The notes: a model not told the origin generated them from the letters alone. DNA of 64,000 nt from Gigantopelta aegis (GCF_016097555.1 NC_054712.1:49320187-49384186); one strand, 5' to 3'; counted from the first letter of the stretch, positions 1 to 12,734 are shown. A program made the numbers and translations.

Positions 1-1790
1 GATGAAGGCCCCATCAGGACAACGCACTTTGTACATAGCCATCGAAGTAGCCTAGACATTTCTCAAGAGTGAAGGCGGAACATTATGATGCATGTGCTGT
101 CCGTGATGAAGGTCCCATCAGGACAACGCACTTTGTACATAGCCATCGAAGTAGCCTAGGCATTTCTCAAGAGTGAAGGCGGAACATTCTGATGCATGTG
201 CTGTCCGTGATGAAGGTCCCATCAGAACAACGCACTTTGTACATAGCCATCGAAGTAGCCTGGGCATTTCTCAAGAGTGAAGGCGGAACATTCTGATGCA
301 TGTGCTGTCCGTGATGAAGGTCCCATCAGAACAACGCACTTTGTACATAGCCATCGAAGTAGCCTAGACATTTCTCAAGAGTGAAGACGGTACATTCTGA
401 TGCATGTGCTGTCCGTGATGAAGGTCCCATCAGGACAACGCACTTTGTACACAGCCATCGAAGTAGCCTAGGCATTTCTCAAGAGTGAAGGCGGAACATT
501 CTGATGCATGTGCTGTCCGTGATGAAGGCCCCATCAGGACAACGCACTTTGTACACAGCCATCGAAGTAGCCTAGGCATTTCTCAAGAGTGAAGGCGGAA
601 CATTCTGATGCATGTGCTGTCCGTGATGAAGGCCCCATCAGGACAACGCACTTTGTACATAGCCATCGAAGTAGCCTAGGCATTTCTCAAGAGTGAAGGC
701 GGAACATTCTGATGCATGTGCTGTCTGTGATGAAGGCCCCATCAGGACAACGCACTTTGTACATAGCCATCGAAGTAGCCTAGACATTTCTCAAGAGTGA
801 AGGCGGAACATTCTGATGCATGTGCTGTCCGTGATGAAGGTCCCATCAGAACAACGCACTTTGTACACAGCCATCGAAGTAGCCTAGGCATTTCTCAAGA
901 GTGAAGGCGGAACATTCTGATGCATGTGCTGTCCGTGATGAAGGCCCCATCAGGACAACGCACTTTGTACACAGCCATCGAAGTAGCCTAGGCATTTCTC
1001 AAGAGTGAAGGCGGAACATTCTGATGCATGTGCTGTCCGTGATGAAGGCCCCATCAGGACAACGCACTTTGTACACAGCCATCGAAGTAGCCTAGGCATT
1101 TCTCAAGAGTGAAGGCGGAACATTCTGATGCATGTGCTGTCCGTGATGAAGGTCCCATCAGAACAACGCACTTTGTACACAGCCATCGAAGTAGCCTAGG
1201 CATTTCTCAAGAGTGAAGGCGGAACATTCTGATGCATGTGCTGTCCGTGATGAAGGCCCCATCAGGACAACGCACTTTGTACATAGCCATCGAAGTAGCC
1301 TAGGCATTTCTCAAGAGTGAAGGCGGAACATTCTGATGCATGTGCTGTCCGTGATGAAGGTCCCATCAGAACAACGCACTTTGTACATAGCCATCGAAGT
1401 AGCCTAGACATTTCTCAAGAGTGAAGACGGTACATTATGATGCATGTGCTGTCCGTGATGAAGGTCCCATCAGGACAACGCACTTTGTACACAGCCATCG
1501 AAGTAGCCTAGACATTTCTCAAGAGTGAAGGCGGAACATTCTGATGCATGTGCTGTCCGTGATGAAGGTCCCATCAGGACAACGCACTTTGTACATAGCC
1601 ATCGAAGTAGCCTAGACATTTCTCAAGAGTGAAGGCGGAACATTCTGATGCATGTGCTGTCCGTGATGAAGGTCCCATCAGGACAACGCACTTTTTCATA
1701 GCCATCGAAGTAGCCTGGGCATTTCTCAAGAGTGAAGACGGTACATTCTGATGCATGTGCTGTCCGTGATGAAGATCCCATCAGGACAAC
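1..1790. repeat. 104-bp tandem satellite derived from mariner transposase
   Basis: About 17 head-to-tail copies of a 104-bp unit (starts at 1, 105, 209 and so on), differing at a few positions such as CATAGCC/CACAGCC. The array begins outside the window. Each unit contains CATCAGGACAACGCA, the same bases that encode His-Gln-Asp-Asn-Ala in the mariner fragment that directly follows. The array is therefore an amplified internal segment of a mariner-like transposase gene. 104 is not a multiple of three, so it is not a coding repeat. Confidence 0.93.
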
Positions 1791-2104
1791 GCACCGGCTT
1801 ACACGTCGGTGCTCCCCGTGGCTGGACTGAATTATTTGGACTTCCAACTTATCAGTCACCCAGAATATTCCCCAGATCTAGCTCCGTTTGACTTAAATAT
1901 ATGTCCTATAACCTGATAAAGGAGTTAGCTAGCAGGAATTACACAACTGGTAATGATGTCATTTCCGCTGTAATGAGTTTACGACTTGCGGGAAGAATCT
2001 TTCTTTATCTGAGGTATTCAGGCACTGCAGCACTGTTGAAAAAAATTAAGCCGAGAACCTTTCCAGCACCCCTCTATGATGAAATCCTACTTCACATTTT
2101 TTAA
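1773..2104 (+). pseudogene. mariner-like transposase C-terminal fragment (DD34D)
   Basis: From 1785 the frame reads DNAPAYTSVL, then HPEYSPDLAPFD ending at 1892. These are the second and third catalytic Asp boxes of mariner transposases. The two Asp codons (1785 and 1890) are exactly 35 codons apart, leaving 34 residues between them, the DD34D spacing of true mariner. An in-frame TGA lies four codons upstream and a stop follows soon after the third Asp. The remainder continues in another frame (MSYNLIKELASRN from 1901, open to 2104). The N-terminal two thirds, including the first Asp, are absent. It is a dead fragment fused to the satellite made from it. Confidence 0.85.
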
Positions 2105-2185
2105 TGATTACTATAATTACCATTCTTTCATGAGTAAGCCAAGTAGGATAATTTTTGTTGTTGTTGTTTATTGTTTAAACATATT

Positions 2186-2442
<257 letters not shown>

Positions 2443-2689
2443 CATATTTTTTTCTGTTTCCTATTATTAAAAATGTTCTTTCTTGGTATATACTCCATAT
2501 ACATTTTGAATTCAGCACGGTCTTCCAAACTAAGCTGGATGGCAAAAAGGGATAAGTTCAGTTTTCATGGGCGTAGTCACATATTTACTCGGTCTTGTAC
2601 ATATACGTATTAGTCCATGAGCCAGGTCCCAAAATTTGGCCAATTGGTACCACCTGGGGGACGAATGCTCATTGATTTTTCAGTAGAAA

Positions 2690-3165
2690 TTTAACATAAA
2701 GTTTAGGCACAGCACCTCAAATATTCTTTTTGAAGGATCTTATTGCAGCAGGAGCTTGTTTTGACATCTAGTTAAAATGTACATCATATATATAAAGTTT
2801 TCTTGGAAGCGGGTTTGTGTAACGACCCTTTTAATAACCCTACCCCTTTCCTCAAAAGCAGTATTTCAAAGGAATTGTTAACAGGATAACTAAATAAAAA
2901 CATATACAATATTTATTAAGATATACATGGCAAACCTAAATGTAGACGAATTAATGGGATATAAATCTGAAAAATAGAAGCAACAGTGACATCATAAGAA
3001 GGTTAGGGTCTCACATAACACTTTTTGTTTAATGTTAGATAATGCTATTTTTGCTATTTTACAACAGTAATTCCAGTTGAAGTTTAGGTTTACACTTTTT
3101 CAGGGCTTTAATGTACCTGAATGTTTGTTGGACTCCCAAGCATTATTTAGGTCTTACATAAAGGG
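2690..3165 (+). repeat. Left arm of a large inverted repeat
   Basis: The segment from ACATAAAGTTTAGGC (about 2695) through GTTAGGGTCTCACATAACAC (about 3003-3022) and AACAGTAATTCCAGTTGAAG recurs as its reverse complement at 7040-7450 and again, in part, at 7500-7835. The arms diverge by substitutions and small gaps, so the structure is old. No coding domain is seen in the arm. Confidence 0.7.
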
Positions 3166-3377
3166 TGTATACTACCAAATCAAATCCCATAGATGACAAT
3201 AGTAACATATGTGGCTAAAACTCCTACCTGCAATGTATCAATCGACATAAACGCCACGGATATAAATACTACCACCCCTCACCCTTAAAGTGAATCACAA
3301 AAAAGTGGGTGTCAAACTGCTCATTTCTGAGATAACAAGTAGGGTCTATGACTACCCTTGTTCCGCACAAAATGTTA

Positions 3378-3612
3378 GTACTTTTTTTTACAGGTACCCG
3401 ATACATGTTCCAAGCACAAGGCTACTTGACACAGTGGTACTAGATGAAATAAAATTGCATACATTTTTAGCCCAGATGAAACTAATGTTTTTTACACCCA
3501 ACACACTCACATTTATAACCAATCACAGGACTTGTGGTGTTCACTTCTCTATCAAAAGTTGGGTGCACCTCGAACTTTGACCCAGCCGGAAGTTATTTGG
3601 TTTAGTACTACC
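3378..3612 (+). repeat. Dispersed repeat copy (also at 48.1 kb and 14.3 kb)
   Basis: Matches 48124-48356 over its length. Shared landmarks are GGCTACTTGACACAGTGG, GATGAAATAAAATTGCATA and TCGAACTTTGACCCAGCCGG near the 3' end. A third, more diverged copy ends near 14360 and is split by a SINE. Family unknown; no coding signature. Confidence 0.75.
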
Positions 3613-4030
3613 TAACGCATTTGTTAAGCTATTTGCTGATGAAGTTATTAACATGAGCATTCATATGGGGTTTTTTTTTGGTTTTTTTAAAATATATATA
3701 TTCATTCAAATTTTATTATTGTCTAATATAAACCCACTAAAGGTTCCTGTTAACTTAAAATGTACTTTGATCACATATTTTTGGTTACATGCAGGTGATA
3801 ATAAAATTATTGGTTAAAACCAGTTGTTGTACAAGACTGAGTCGAAACAATAAATCAGTTGGAAATGCATACATTGCTTTTTGCAGATATCAAAATTTCT
3901 GTGCTACATTTCCATCACTGTCTTCAACCTGGTTGTCACAGTCTTCAATTATCAACATTATACCAGTCTATATAGATGCTATATAGTGTTTTCTACTGTT
4001 TCTTACTTACTGTTTGCACTTACCACAGTT

Positions 4031-4095
4031 TGACACCCAATAGCCGATGTATTTTTCGTGCTGGGGTATCGTTAAACATTCATTCATTCATTCTT
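4031..4095 (+). repeat. SINE/LINE-like 3' tail with (ATTC)n
   Basis: CCCAATAGCCGATGTATTTT, then a TCGTTAAACATTCATTCATT end. Related tails occur at 13515-13575 and 19520-19640 and, more diverged, at 29970-30040. It is the 3' end of a retroposon family whose body is not visible here. Confidence 0.55.
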
Positions 4096-4096
4096 C

Positions 4097-7030
4097 TGTT
4101 TCTATTTTCCAGCCTATGTCAACGGCACTTGGTGTTACTGGGTCATATTCTACATTACAGTCTGGTTGATTGTATTGTGTATGTTTTATCAAACTACCCT
4201 ACATAGTTACACTTTCGATTCTGCCCTTCTTTGCACAGAACAAAAACATATCCTGGCAGGATATCGAAAATTGAGAAGTGAATTTCTCCCTTTTAAGAAG
4301 AAAGGGAAGAATTGTTATAAAATAGGCGAAGTGAACATTTATTGATACATTTTGTAATGTTTCGTTATGTCTCGCGTTCATTCGGAAAGGCTTCAAATTA
4401 ACCACACTGTTCTGACTCCTGGGTACTACCCCCAGCGTATACAACTCTACAAACATTTTGATTGTCAATACAGATTCAGATACAGATTCAACGATACTTG
4501 CACCAATTTTAGGACCACATTTGTGAGTGCAATGGAACTCCAGGAATCTCTAGGAATGCCAAGCACAAAATATAGTCTCTGTCTTCTGAGTTATGGGCAG
4601 CTTACTTATATCCCTCAATTGCAACATGAGCTGCATGCAATAGCAAGCATCAGTCAATTTAAAAACACCGGACGGCATACAACCTTGGATATTGTTTTAA
4701 TATTTGTTACAACAACACTTTCACTTGGAGTATATTTGTGTATACTGCCTTCCTTCATTCTTGGACTAGGAAAGTATTTAAATTGATGATATTGGTAACC
4801 TGACTCCGAAAGGTTCTCAGTTGTTTTACAAAATTAGTTGCTCTTAGTAAAAGTCCCACGATATATATCAACCACAATATTAACACGTTTTGTGTGGCTT
4901 TATGTAACATTGATTTACCACCTCTGAAAAAAATAACACAATCACTATTTACTACCTGGACCAAGTCAATCCCATCAACAATATTTTCTGTTAGACTATC
5001 TGCTCATGTCAAATTCATCCACAACGAGGTCCATGATAGAGGTACCAATGAAAGTTAAAGGATATTTAAAAATTGTACCTCGTGTTAGCTCAGTGATGCA
5101 CTCAAACAGTGATTGATCTTCAATTTATTTTCCTGGCACAAATGGCTAATGTTTCAGCTTTTCGTATTCTGATTTTGTCATGAGATTTACTGTTATATAT
5201 AGTCGCTCACCCTTGAAGGTTGCATAATATTGTTCTTCATCAAGTCAAAAGCAGTATCCACTGAAACTGCCTATGCAGTACAGATATTCTCAGCAAATGC
5301 ATTCAATCAACATTGAATGAGGCTTACTACCAGTACTATGGAATATATTCATAATCCCTTTAAACGTTTGGCTTTGGAAACGTTTTGTGATGACACATTG
5401 ATGTTCTGCTGTATCTTTTTAGCATCAGAATTTAGCCTTAACTCTGTTGTGACCTCTAGAGTCCGAGCATCCTTGTTCACGTTAACTTAGTGGTTTTTAG
5501 GAATGCATCCACAAATATTGTTGTCAGAAAATGTGATAATGTTTTTTTTTTGCCAATCTGAAAGACTTCAAACATATAAGGGTGTTCAATTGGAAGATGG
5601 GTTTATGCTTAATAAGTTGGTGTGTATGTGCCATAATACAGCTTGTCACAGCAGAACACAGCGGAATCACTAAGTTAATAGCCCTAAAGCGCAATTTTCA
5701 CATGAGATACCCGTAGAAGGCTAAGCAATGCATCTGTTTAATAAATCTTTCCAGAGATTGTTTAGCTAAGCTAAAACTTGGCAAACTGTTAGGCTGTCAA
5801 ATTTTATTTGGCACAAGTCTTTAACCATGATAGGTCTTTTCTTTGGTTGGCTTTTTGCCCAAATAGTAAACTGACCAGGCTGGTCTCATAAGACTTTTAG
5901 AGATTCATAATATACTTGTACATGGCTATACATCTTAACCTTTTTCAAGGACTCAACTAATTACGTCTTCAGCAATCCTATACCCCTATACCTATATACA
6001 AGCCTTGAAATCACCATCATATGATGCCTATAGCATTAAAAATGATTCCATTCTTAAAATAATAATAATAACATAGCCGTCGTTATGCCTTTGCAAAGTG
6101 ATTGATTCATCAGTACGGTAATGGTTTGTAAAGGTAGTTTTATTGAGATAGGCTCTGGTTCACAATTGCAGATATAATCGTCGGCTCGAAACATGATGTA
6201 TTGATAGTAGGCAGGTATCTTTGACATGGTTCATGTTCAATTCTCTGGTACTCGTACTGAATTCGGTTCAACTGTGGATTTTCCATTTATCTGTGTTTGT
6301 TATTTGTTTTCAAGCAACGTTAGCTAAATGTTAGGGGTTTTGTTTTATCATTGGTACAACCCATTATCATTGGTACAACCCATTATCAGTGACGTTGGTC
6401 CAGCACATGCACCAGAAATATAACATTTCAAATATTTGCTCCACCAGTAAATGCCACCTCCAGTCTAACAATGTTGTTCAAAGCTAGATTCGTCTGTATT
6501 AAGCTAAATGGTGGTTGACACATACTGAAGTGCTAACTCGTGGTAGCCTCAGAAGACATAAAGCTCTATCATTTGTCTTCAGCAGGGAGTATGACACACC
6601 CTTTCGTGTTATTTTCAATGTCTGGAATAGTTCAACACAAGTATAAAGGTAGTAATGCATTAATATTAGATTTTAGGAAACATATACAGCTGAATCACTT
6701 ACCAGTGTATTAATGCAATTAACAAATAGGTAAACTTGAAGACAATAAATATGTGTTGTTTTGATCTTTTAAGTTGTGGAGTCAGCAGTATGCCTATTTG
6801 GGTGTGGTCAAGTTATGATATGTTAATATCTTCCATGGACTCTGTGTAACGATACAATTTTAAACAATAATACCCATGTAGTCATGGTTATATTGCAAAG
6901 ATAACAATAAATACATTATCAATATGGGTTGTAAATCAATAACTTGGGACTTTTAATCGGTTTTAGTCTAATGCGAGATAATTTTAATGGCATCTCACCA
7001 ACATATAACGTCCAATTCACTTTAAATGCA
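4097..7030. other. Interior of the large inverted repeat, no gene recognised
   Basis: AT-rich sequence between the arms. The longest open frame (4367-4786, + strand, 139 codons) matches no family I recognise, lacks domain motifs and lies in old repeat sequence, so it is not called a gene. A 19-bp direct duplication (ATTATCATTGGTACAACCC) lies near 6353-6385. Nothing else identified. Confidence 0.5.
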
Positions 7031-7039
7031 GGACCTAAG

Positions 7040-7840
7040 TAGTATTTAGTATCCTAATATAGATTCAAGTGAAATTACTGTTGAGAAATGGTGGAAATTG
7101 CATTGCGTAATGTAAAACAAAAGTGTTACTTGAGACCCTAACCCTCTAGGGATGACACGATTGCTGCTCTTTCAGAAAATCATATTCCACTAAGGTGCTT
7201 TTCTTTTCTTTTTGTCTCGCCCATCCTAATAAATAGTATATGTTTTATTTAGTCACTGTTAACAATTCCATTGAAATATTGCTGTTGAGGAAATAGGGGT
7301 AAGGCTATAAAATGTGTAATTACACAGCAAATCTTGCAACAAAACTTTATTTATAGGATGTAAATAATAACTGGATGTCCAAATGAGCTTCTATTGTAAT
7401 TGAAACATTTAAAGATAATATTTGAGGTGCTGGGCCTAAACTTATAGTGAAAAATAAAAACTGTGTGAATTGTATCTTGTAACATTACAGAAAAAGTGTT
7501 ATATGAGACCCTAATCCTGAAAGGATTTCAATAGTGGTAATATATCGGAATTCTCCAATCCACTGTCTCCCAATCCTCCAAGTTGTGTATTCCTAAGTGC
7601 CCTGAGAAATATTTTACAATGCTTTTAATATAGTCACCCTTTAGCAATTCTGTAAATATATACCTGTTGAGGAAATAGGTGTGGGTTATAACATGTGTAA
7701 ATACACAACAAATCCTGCAACAAAACTTTATTTATAGGATGTAAATAATAACTGGATGTCCAAATGAGCTTATGGTGTAATTAGAACATTTAAAGAGAAT
7801 ATTTGAGATTCTGAGCCTAAACTTTATGTTGTGTAGGCCT
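7040..7840 (-). repeat. Right arm of the large inverted repeat, partly duplicated
   Basis: 7040-7450 is the inverted counterpart of 2690-3165. 7500-7835 is a second copy of the same sequence in the same orientation; both contain AACTGGATGTCCAAATGAGC. The right arm is thus duplicated in tandem, while the left arm is single. Confidence 0.7.
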
Positions 7841-7874
7841 TGACAAAAATCACCATGAGAATTCGCCCCCACAC

Positions 7875-8227
7875 CCCACGTGGTTAGACCATCGGTCTAC
7901 AGGCTGGTAGGTACTGGGTTCGGATCCCAGTCGAGGCATGGGATTTTTAATCCAGATACCGACTCCAAACCCTGAGTGAGTGCTCCGCAAGGCTCAATGG
8001 GTAGGTGTAAACCACTTGCACCGACCAGTGATCCATAACTGGTTCAACAAAAGCCATGGTTTGTGCTATCCTTCCTGTGGGAAGCGCATATAAAAGATCC
8101 CTTGCTGCCCACGAAGTGACGGATTTCCTCTCTCAATATGTGTGGTCCTTAGCCATATGTCTCACGCCATATAACCGTAAATAAAATGTGTTGAGTGCGT
8201 CTTTAAATTTCTTTCTTTCTTTCTTTC
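7875..8227 (+). repeat. SINE, family B (slightly 5'-truncated)
   Basis: Family B head: tRNA-like GTGGTTAGACCATCGGTC and the B box GGGTTCGGATCCCAG. Then the common body ATCCATAACTGGTTC and AAAAGATCCCTTGCTGC, and a tail ending in (TTTC)n. The first bases of the head (GGCCTCGGTGGC in other copies) are replaced by C-rich sequence. Confidence 0.88.
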
Positions 8228-9406
8228 ATTCCACTGATCATTTTATATATTTCACCGACTTTCACATAATAAATGGGATCATTCCACGGTAAGGACCGAC
8301 CCCGCGAAAATTTGCGTGACGTCACTGCTTGGATTTGGCGTTCAATATTTCACCTCAATCGTGTTTTCTCTCTGCGCAAGACCAATTACCTTGCACACTG
8401 CTGGCTATTACGACGAGTAATGAGTTCACATGACAGGAAAATGGAAAAATCTTCCACATGCAAACGATGACTTATTTTTCAGGCCGGAGAGGAGCGTTAT
8501 TAACGATGGTTATGGGCTTTTAACCGTGGAATTATCCGCCTAGGGAAGCCCGTGTGAGTGAACCGTTTTTAGCGCTGTGAGGAATCGCCCGACAGAAACT
8601 GTTATCCAAAAATGGTTGGGGAAATTAGAGAAATGAGGCGGTCGATAAATGGTGGGAAATACATAAAGAAACAATTTAAAGCCTAATTCTGCGGTGCGCG
8701 GTTCAAGCAGGAGCGATGCTGTCAACGGCAAACACAATCATATTGATGGCGGCGTAAAACGTTACTCGGTAATTTTCGGGTAAAGGCGCTGTGACGGAAT
8801 TCGTGATTTGTTTAAAAGGTCGGAAAGTCGCGGATTCGTAATTTGTCGGCGTGTTGCGTGCTGGCCGTGTTTTACTGTCACGCGAAAATCCTTTATTACA
8901 GAACCAGGCCCCATTACATATGTCAGTAAATGGAGCTTGGGGATAAATCAAATAAAGTGAAATTGGAAAAACAAAAAACAAAAACCCAACAAAAAAAGAA
9001 AGAAAAAATATTGCACAGGTTAGACAAGTAATGAGGGCCGTAACTAGCGGGGTGGGGTGAGGTGGGAGTTGGGGTTGGGGTTGGAGTTGGGGTTGTGGGC
9101 GGGGACCCAAGGGTACCCAAAACCTAACCCCCCAAAACAAATAAAATTTTAAAAAATAAAATAAAATCCATGCTCGTTTCTTCCAAGAATTTACTGGAGC
9201 TCTAGCCCCACCCCCAGTCATTTTGAATAATTGGTAGTAAATCTTAAGGCAGAACTGAATTTTACTTTTGGAATGCAGGAAATTGCATTTCAGGACATCT
9301 AGTTTTCAAAATATTACAGGGGCACATATCCCCGAAACCCCTTAGAAACTTTGTTTTGCACCCTCGATCTCATTAAGCACCCCCGCCAATGTCTACTTGC
9401 TTCCTT

Positions 9407-9479
<73 letters not shown>

Positions 9480-9570
9480 TGGGTCAAACCCTCCTGCTCA
9501 ATGCGAATTTTAAAAAAATGAAATAAAAATTATTTTCCGGGTGTGTATAACCCGAATCTCTAGAACCTTC
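8228..9570. other. Intergenic, no gene recognised; (TG)n tract
   Basis: No coding signature. A short G-rich stretch of GGGGTTG repeats lies at about 9062-9098, and a pure (TG)n run at 9409-9478. The remainder is unrecognised unique or old repeat DNA. Confidence 0.5.
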
Positions 9571-9574
9571 GGTC

Positions 9575-10145
9575 TGCATGTCATGTCATGTCATAGGTTT
9601 TTACGTGCACATTCAGAACAAGCTGTTGTAGCGCACGCCTGTCGTGGGCACAAGAGCCGGCCTTGGCCGGCTTCTCCGTCCATGGCAGGAAAGGTGGGGG
9701 GGGGGGGGAGAGGAGGGACCGCCTGCACTGGCAGGTGCAAGTGAGCACCAGCAGCCCGATCAAATCGGTAGCAGGCGGGTGGGGGTGGTGGTGGTGGTGC
9801 TATGGAATTTGAATGGAGCAGTTAAATGCCAAAGAGAAAAGGGTGCGCAATTTTGATTGAGGGAATTTGGCGCAATTTTGAACGGTCGGTCGAAAGGTAA
9901 ATGGCCGAGCTAATATAGGTTTTGATATTAGTGAATCGAGAGTAGCTCGTTCATTTTAGACCTTTACGATGCTGTGGTGTCTCCTAGGTTGCCCATAGGG
10001 ACCCTTATAAAGGGCCTGACCGCTTCTGGTCGAGGCATCACCAAGTACCATGTTATTACCAGCAGCAAGTATTGGGGGTTTGGATGGGGGAGGCCGATAT
10101 TCTTTTTTTCAGCTTCCCCCGGGTACATTGCAATTGTGTCTGCAC
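9575..10145 (+). repeat. Dispersed repeat shared with 23.2-23.9 kb
   Basis: Starts at GTCATAGGTTTTTACGTGCA and matches 23195-23880 over several hundred bases: CAAGCTGTTGTAGCGCACGC, the ACCGCCTGCACTGGCAGGTG segment and GGGCCTGACCGCTTCTGGTC. This copy lacks about 120 bp present in the other copy and has no SGNH reading frame downstream. The homology suggests a terminal or leader region of one mobile element family. Confidence 0.8.
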
Positions 10146-10526
10146 ACACGCCATCTACCTATGGACGTTCAGCTGTGACAGATGAATCAGTAAAATGATT
10201 TTCTTTCTCCTGTTTTTTTCTTTTGGGCTGGGGGTAAAATCTTTAAAATCTGAAATACGTAACGTATCACCAAGATGAACAAAAGAAATGCTTTTTGGTT
10301 TATGTTCAGAATAAAATTCCACATGATTCTACCCATGCAACAATAGTGCTAACAGATCAACAGGAAGTGAATTCTGCGTATGGCAGTTGAGAGTTTGTCC
10401 CTTTTCAGACACCGAATCCCGGTGATAAATGCTGAATAACATAAACAAATTTAAATATTTAACATTAACCTTCAATCATTATATTTTAATTTACTTTATT
10501 TAAAAAGCAAATAGTTGGATATATGA

Positions 10527-10627
10527 CCGGTGTAACGTAGTATTTTGACCCTCTTAGAATACTGACCCCCGGTTACTTTTCTATGGGAGTCAGTATTTCA
10601 CGGGGTTAAAATATCACGTTACATCGG
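10527..10627. repeat. Fold-back palindrome, about 100 bp
   Basis: GGTGTAACGTAGTATTTTGA on the left pairs with TTAAAATATCACGTTACATC on the right, and GAATACTGACCCCC pairs with GGGAGTCAGTATTTC nearer the centre. Likely a small inverted-repeat element. Confidence 0.7.
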
Positions 10628-11135
10628 CACCGTTATTGCTTTTGCAAATTAGATTGGTCGGTGAACTTTGTACGTTATTGGCGGAGGCGTGTTTGTATAC
10701 TAAGAAAAATAAGTTTTATAAATGCGCCTAAAGAAAACAAAACTCTTGACTGTCAAAGTGAAATTAGACATTGGATTTAATTAATGCATCATTTGTCACT
10801 ATACGTAACAGGGGATTTTCAGTACAAAATAAAATGGCTAATTGTCACGTCCTCGGATGTAGCTTACGTTTAAAGGAAACATGACACGAGACCATATTAT
10901 AGCTCATTTTAAAAGAAAAATGATATAAAAATAATATACAAATAACTTTATAACAATAAAATACGTGTAGTTAACTTAAAATTAAGAAATTACGCTAATC
11001 AGTATCAAAGTACGATTTATGCATATTTCTTCGTGAGCGTTCGGAAAAAAAGGGAAGTGACGTCAGAGCCGCTGTACTCTTCCATTGTTGTTAACTGTTT
11101 ATATATATGGAGTAAGGGGCTTACGATCTTTTCAG

Positions 11136-11304
11136 TCCAACAGTGCCGTACTGCGCGGCCTTTGGGTGTAAAAATAAACAGTTTAAACGATCGGGATTGT
11201 CTTTTTATGGTTTTCCAAAGGATTGTATCCGAAGAAAGACGCGTGTATTTTATCGCAAAAGAAAAGATTGGACACCAACACCGCATAGTACTTTGGTGTC
11301 AGCC
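11136..11304 (+). pseudogene. THAP zinc-finger domain remnant
   Basis: Frame from 11137 is open for 56 codons. It reads VPYCAAFGCKN near the start, then SFYGFPKD and RKDWTPT. This fits the first half of the THAP C2CH DNA-binding finger (Tyr-Cys-x4-Cys and the FxFP-like core). The expected Cys-x2-His at the end is lost: the frame reads Val there and meets TAA. A TTTTCAG acceptor-like site ends at 11135, so it may once have been an exon. Source could be a P-element-type transposon or a host THAP gene; it cannot be functional as it stands. Confidence 0.65.
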
Positions 11305-11305
11305 T

Positions 11306-11420
11306 AATTACAGCCCGGAGCCCGAACGTTACCCGGAGACAAAAACAGTACTCGGTTGCGAATGCCGAGGTGTACATTGTACATATTTGGCACAAAGATA
11401 CACCTCAGCATGATGTATTT
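11306..11420 (+). repeat. Inverted-repeat copy, left member
   Basis: CAGCCCGGAGCCCGAA, ACCCGGAGACAAAA, AATGCCGAGGTGTA and AAAGATACACCTC occur here and, reverse-complemented in the same order, at 12455-12573. A partial direct copy follows at about 11580-11635. The pair encloses about 1 kb. Confidence 0.75.
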
Positions 11421-12451
11421 ATATATGTTAAAACAAAAATGTAGAATTTTGTATTTATTTATTTTTTTGGAAAAATTTTTTTTTTTTCATGTTAGGGCTG
11501 TAGGCCTACATAACAAAATCTGTATTCACCGTCCGAAGAAGGAAACGTCAATAAGTAATTAAATATGGCATATACAAACATGGGATTTGGCATGAGGATA
11601 CATCTCAGTACGATGTATTTAAATATGTTTTTAAAAAAACGTGTAGAAAACAATAATAATTTTAAATAATGTTTTTAATCTTCGGGCGGAATACGTCACA
11701 AAAACGTTCCTCATCGCCCGAAGCCCCAAAGCAACACGAAGTTCAATACAAAAAAACCCACTACTGTCGGTGTCGAAATAACTATTATGTTTCATCCACG
11801 GGCTGACTTGAGAATCGGAGTGTTGTTTTAGTTAATTGGTCCTTTCTTTCCGTGGCCTGCACATGTGATTCCTGATTGGCAGGTGTATATTGCAGGGTAT
11901 CGACCAGGTAAGTGATTACCACGGTCTAGACATACGTACAAAATACGTGCCAGTTTTTTTAAGATCACAGGGTATTGTGGCGTAACCTGTCGCGACTATA
12001 GTACAATGTTAATAGACATTATCAGCCGCCCTGCTTCATTACTGTAAATAATGCTGTAAAACCCTTGATTAAGTAGACTTTCCCATCTAAAATTACAAAA
12101 CTGACCAATTACGTAGTACCAAAGAAAAGAAAATTATCACTTGGGTATCGTGAGTGGTCGTTTTTACTCTAACGCACCCTACCAATAGGCCTAATAATAT
12201 GCTACTTTTTTTATGAGAGAAAAATACTATAACCCCATTTCGTTCTATTGATGCAAATAGAAATATATTTAGTTTAAAAGTTGATTATACTCTCAAGTCA
12301 TTTATGTTGTTTTACAAGCCAGGTTAATGAAAGTGAAGCGCCTTGTCGTAAATTAGTGCATACAGATTTCATTATGTACAGCCCGAACATAAAAAATGCG
12401 ACATTTTCTTTTTAAAAACACCCAAAAATGTTTGTCCTACATTTATATTTT

Positions 12452-12733
12452 TTACATATTTAAATACATCATATCGAGGTGTATCTTTATGCTAAATATG
12501 AACAGTATACACCTCGGCATTAGCATCCGAGTTTTGGTTTTGTCTCCGGGTTGCTTTCGGGCTCCGGGCTGTAAATTGGTCGACCGGTCTGGTCTGGCAC
12601 CATCAGTTTCTCCACCCTCCGACTCGCTATCCGTTTTTTCTTCAGTATCACTGTTGTAAGTAAATGTGTGTCTTTCTTCATTTACTAACAGCTCATATTG
12701 ATACGGCAAAACGTTTTGCGAACGAACACTCAT
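12452..12733 (-). pseudogene. Small acidic ORF within the right inverted repeat
   Basis: 93 codons on the minus strand beginning MSVRSQNVLPYQYELLV, followed by a Ser/Glu/Asp-rich stretch (DTEEKTDSESEGGETDG). The 3' part overlaps the inverted repeat. The start MSVR also appears at 11033 on the other strand. No enzyme motif. It may be the N-terminus of a repeat-borne protein; function unknown. Confidence 0.3.
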
Positions 12734-12734
12734 T

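Noticed and set aside
4367..4786. 139-codon ORF inside the inverted-repeat structure
   Set aside because: No domain, no supporting splice or promoter signal, and no second copy in the window.
9062..9098. Telomere-like GGGGTTG repeats
   Set aside because: Only a few irregular units, interstitial, and not the TTAGGG type expected in molluscs.
11033..11413. 126-codon ORF starting MSVRKKREV
   Set aside because: It is in a different frame from the clear THAP segment and runs through the inverted repeat; a chance frame.
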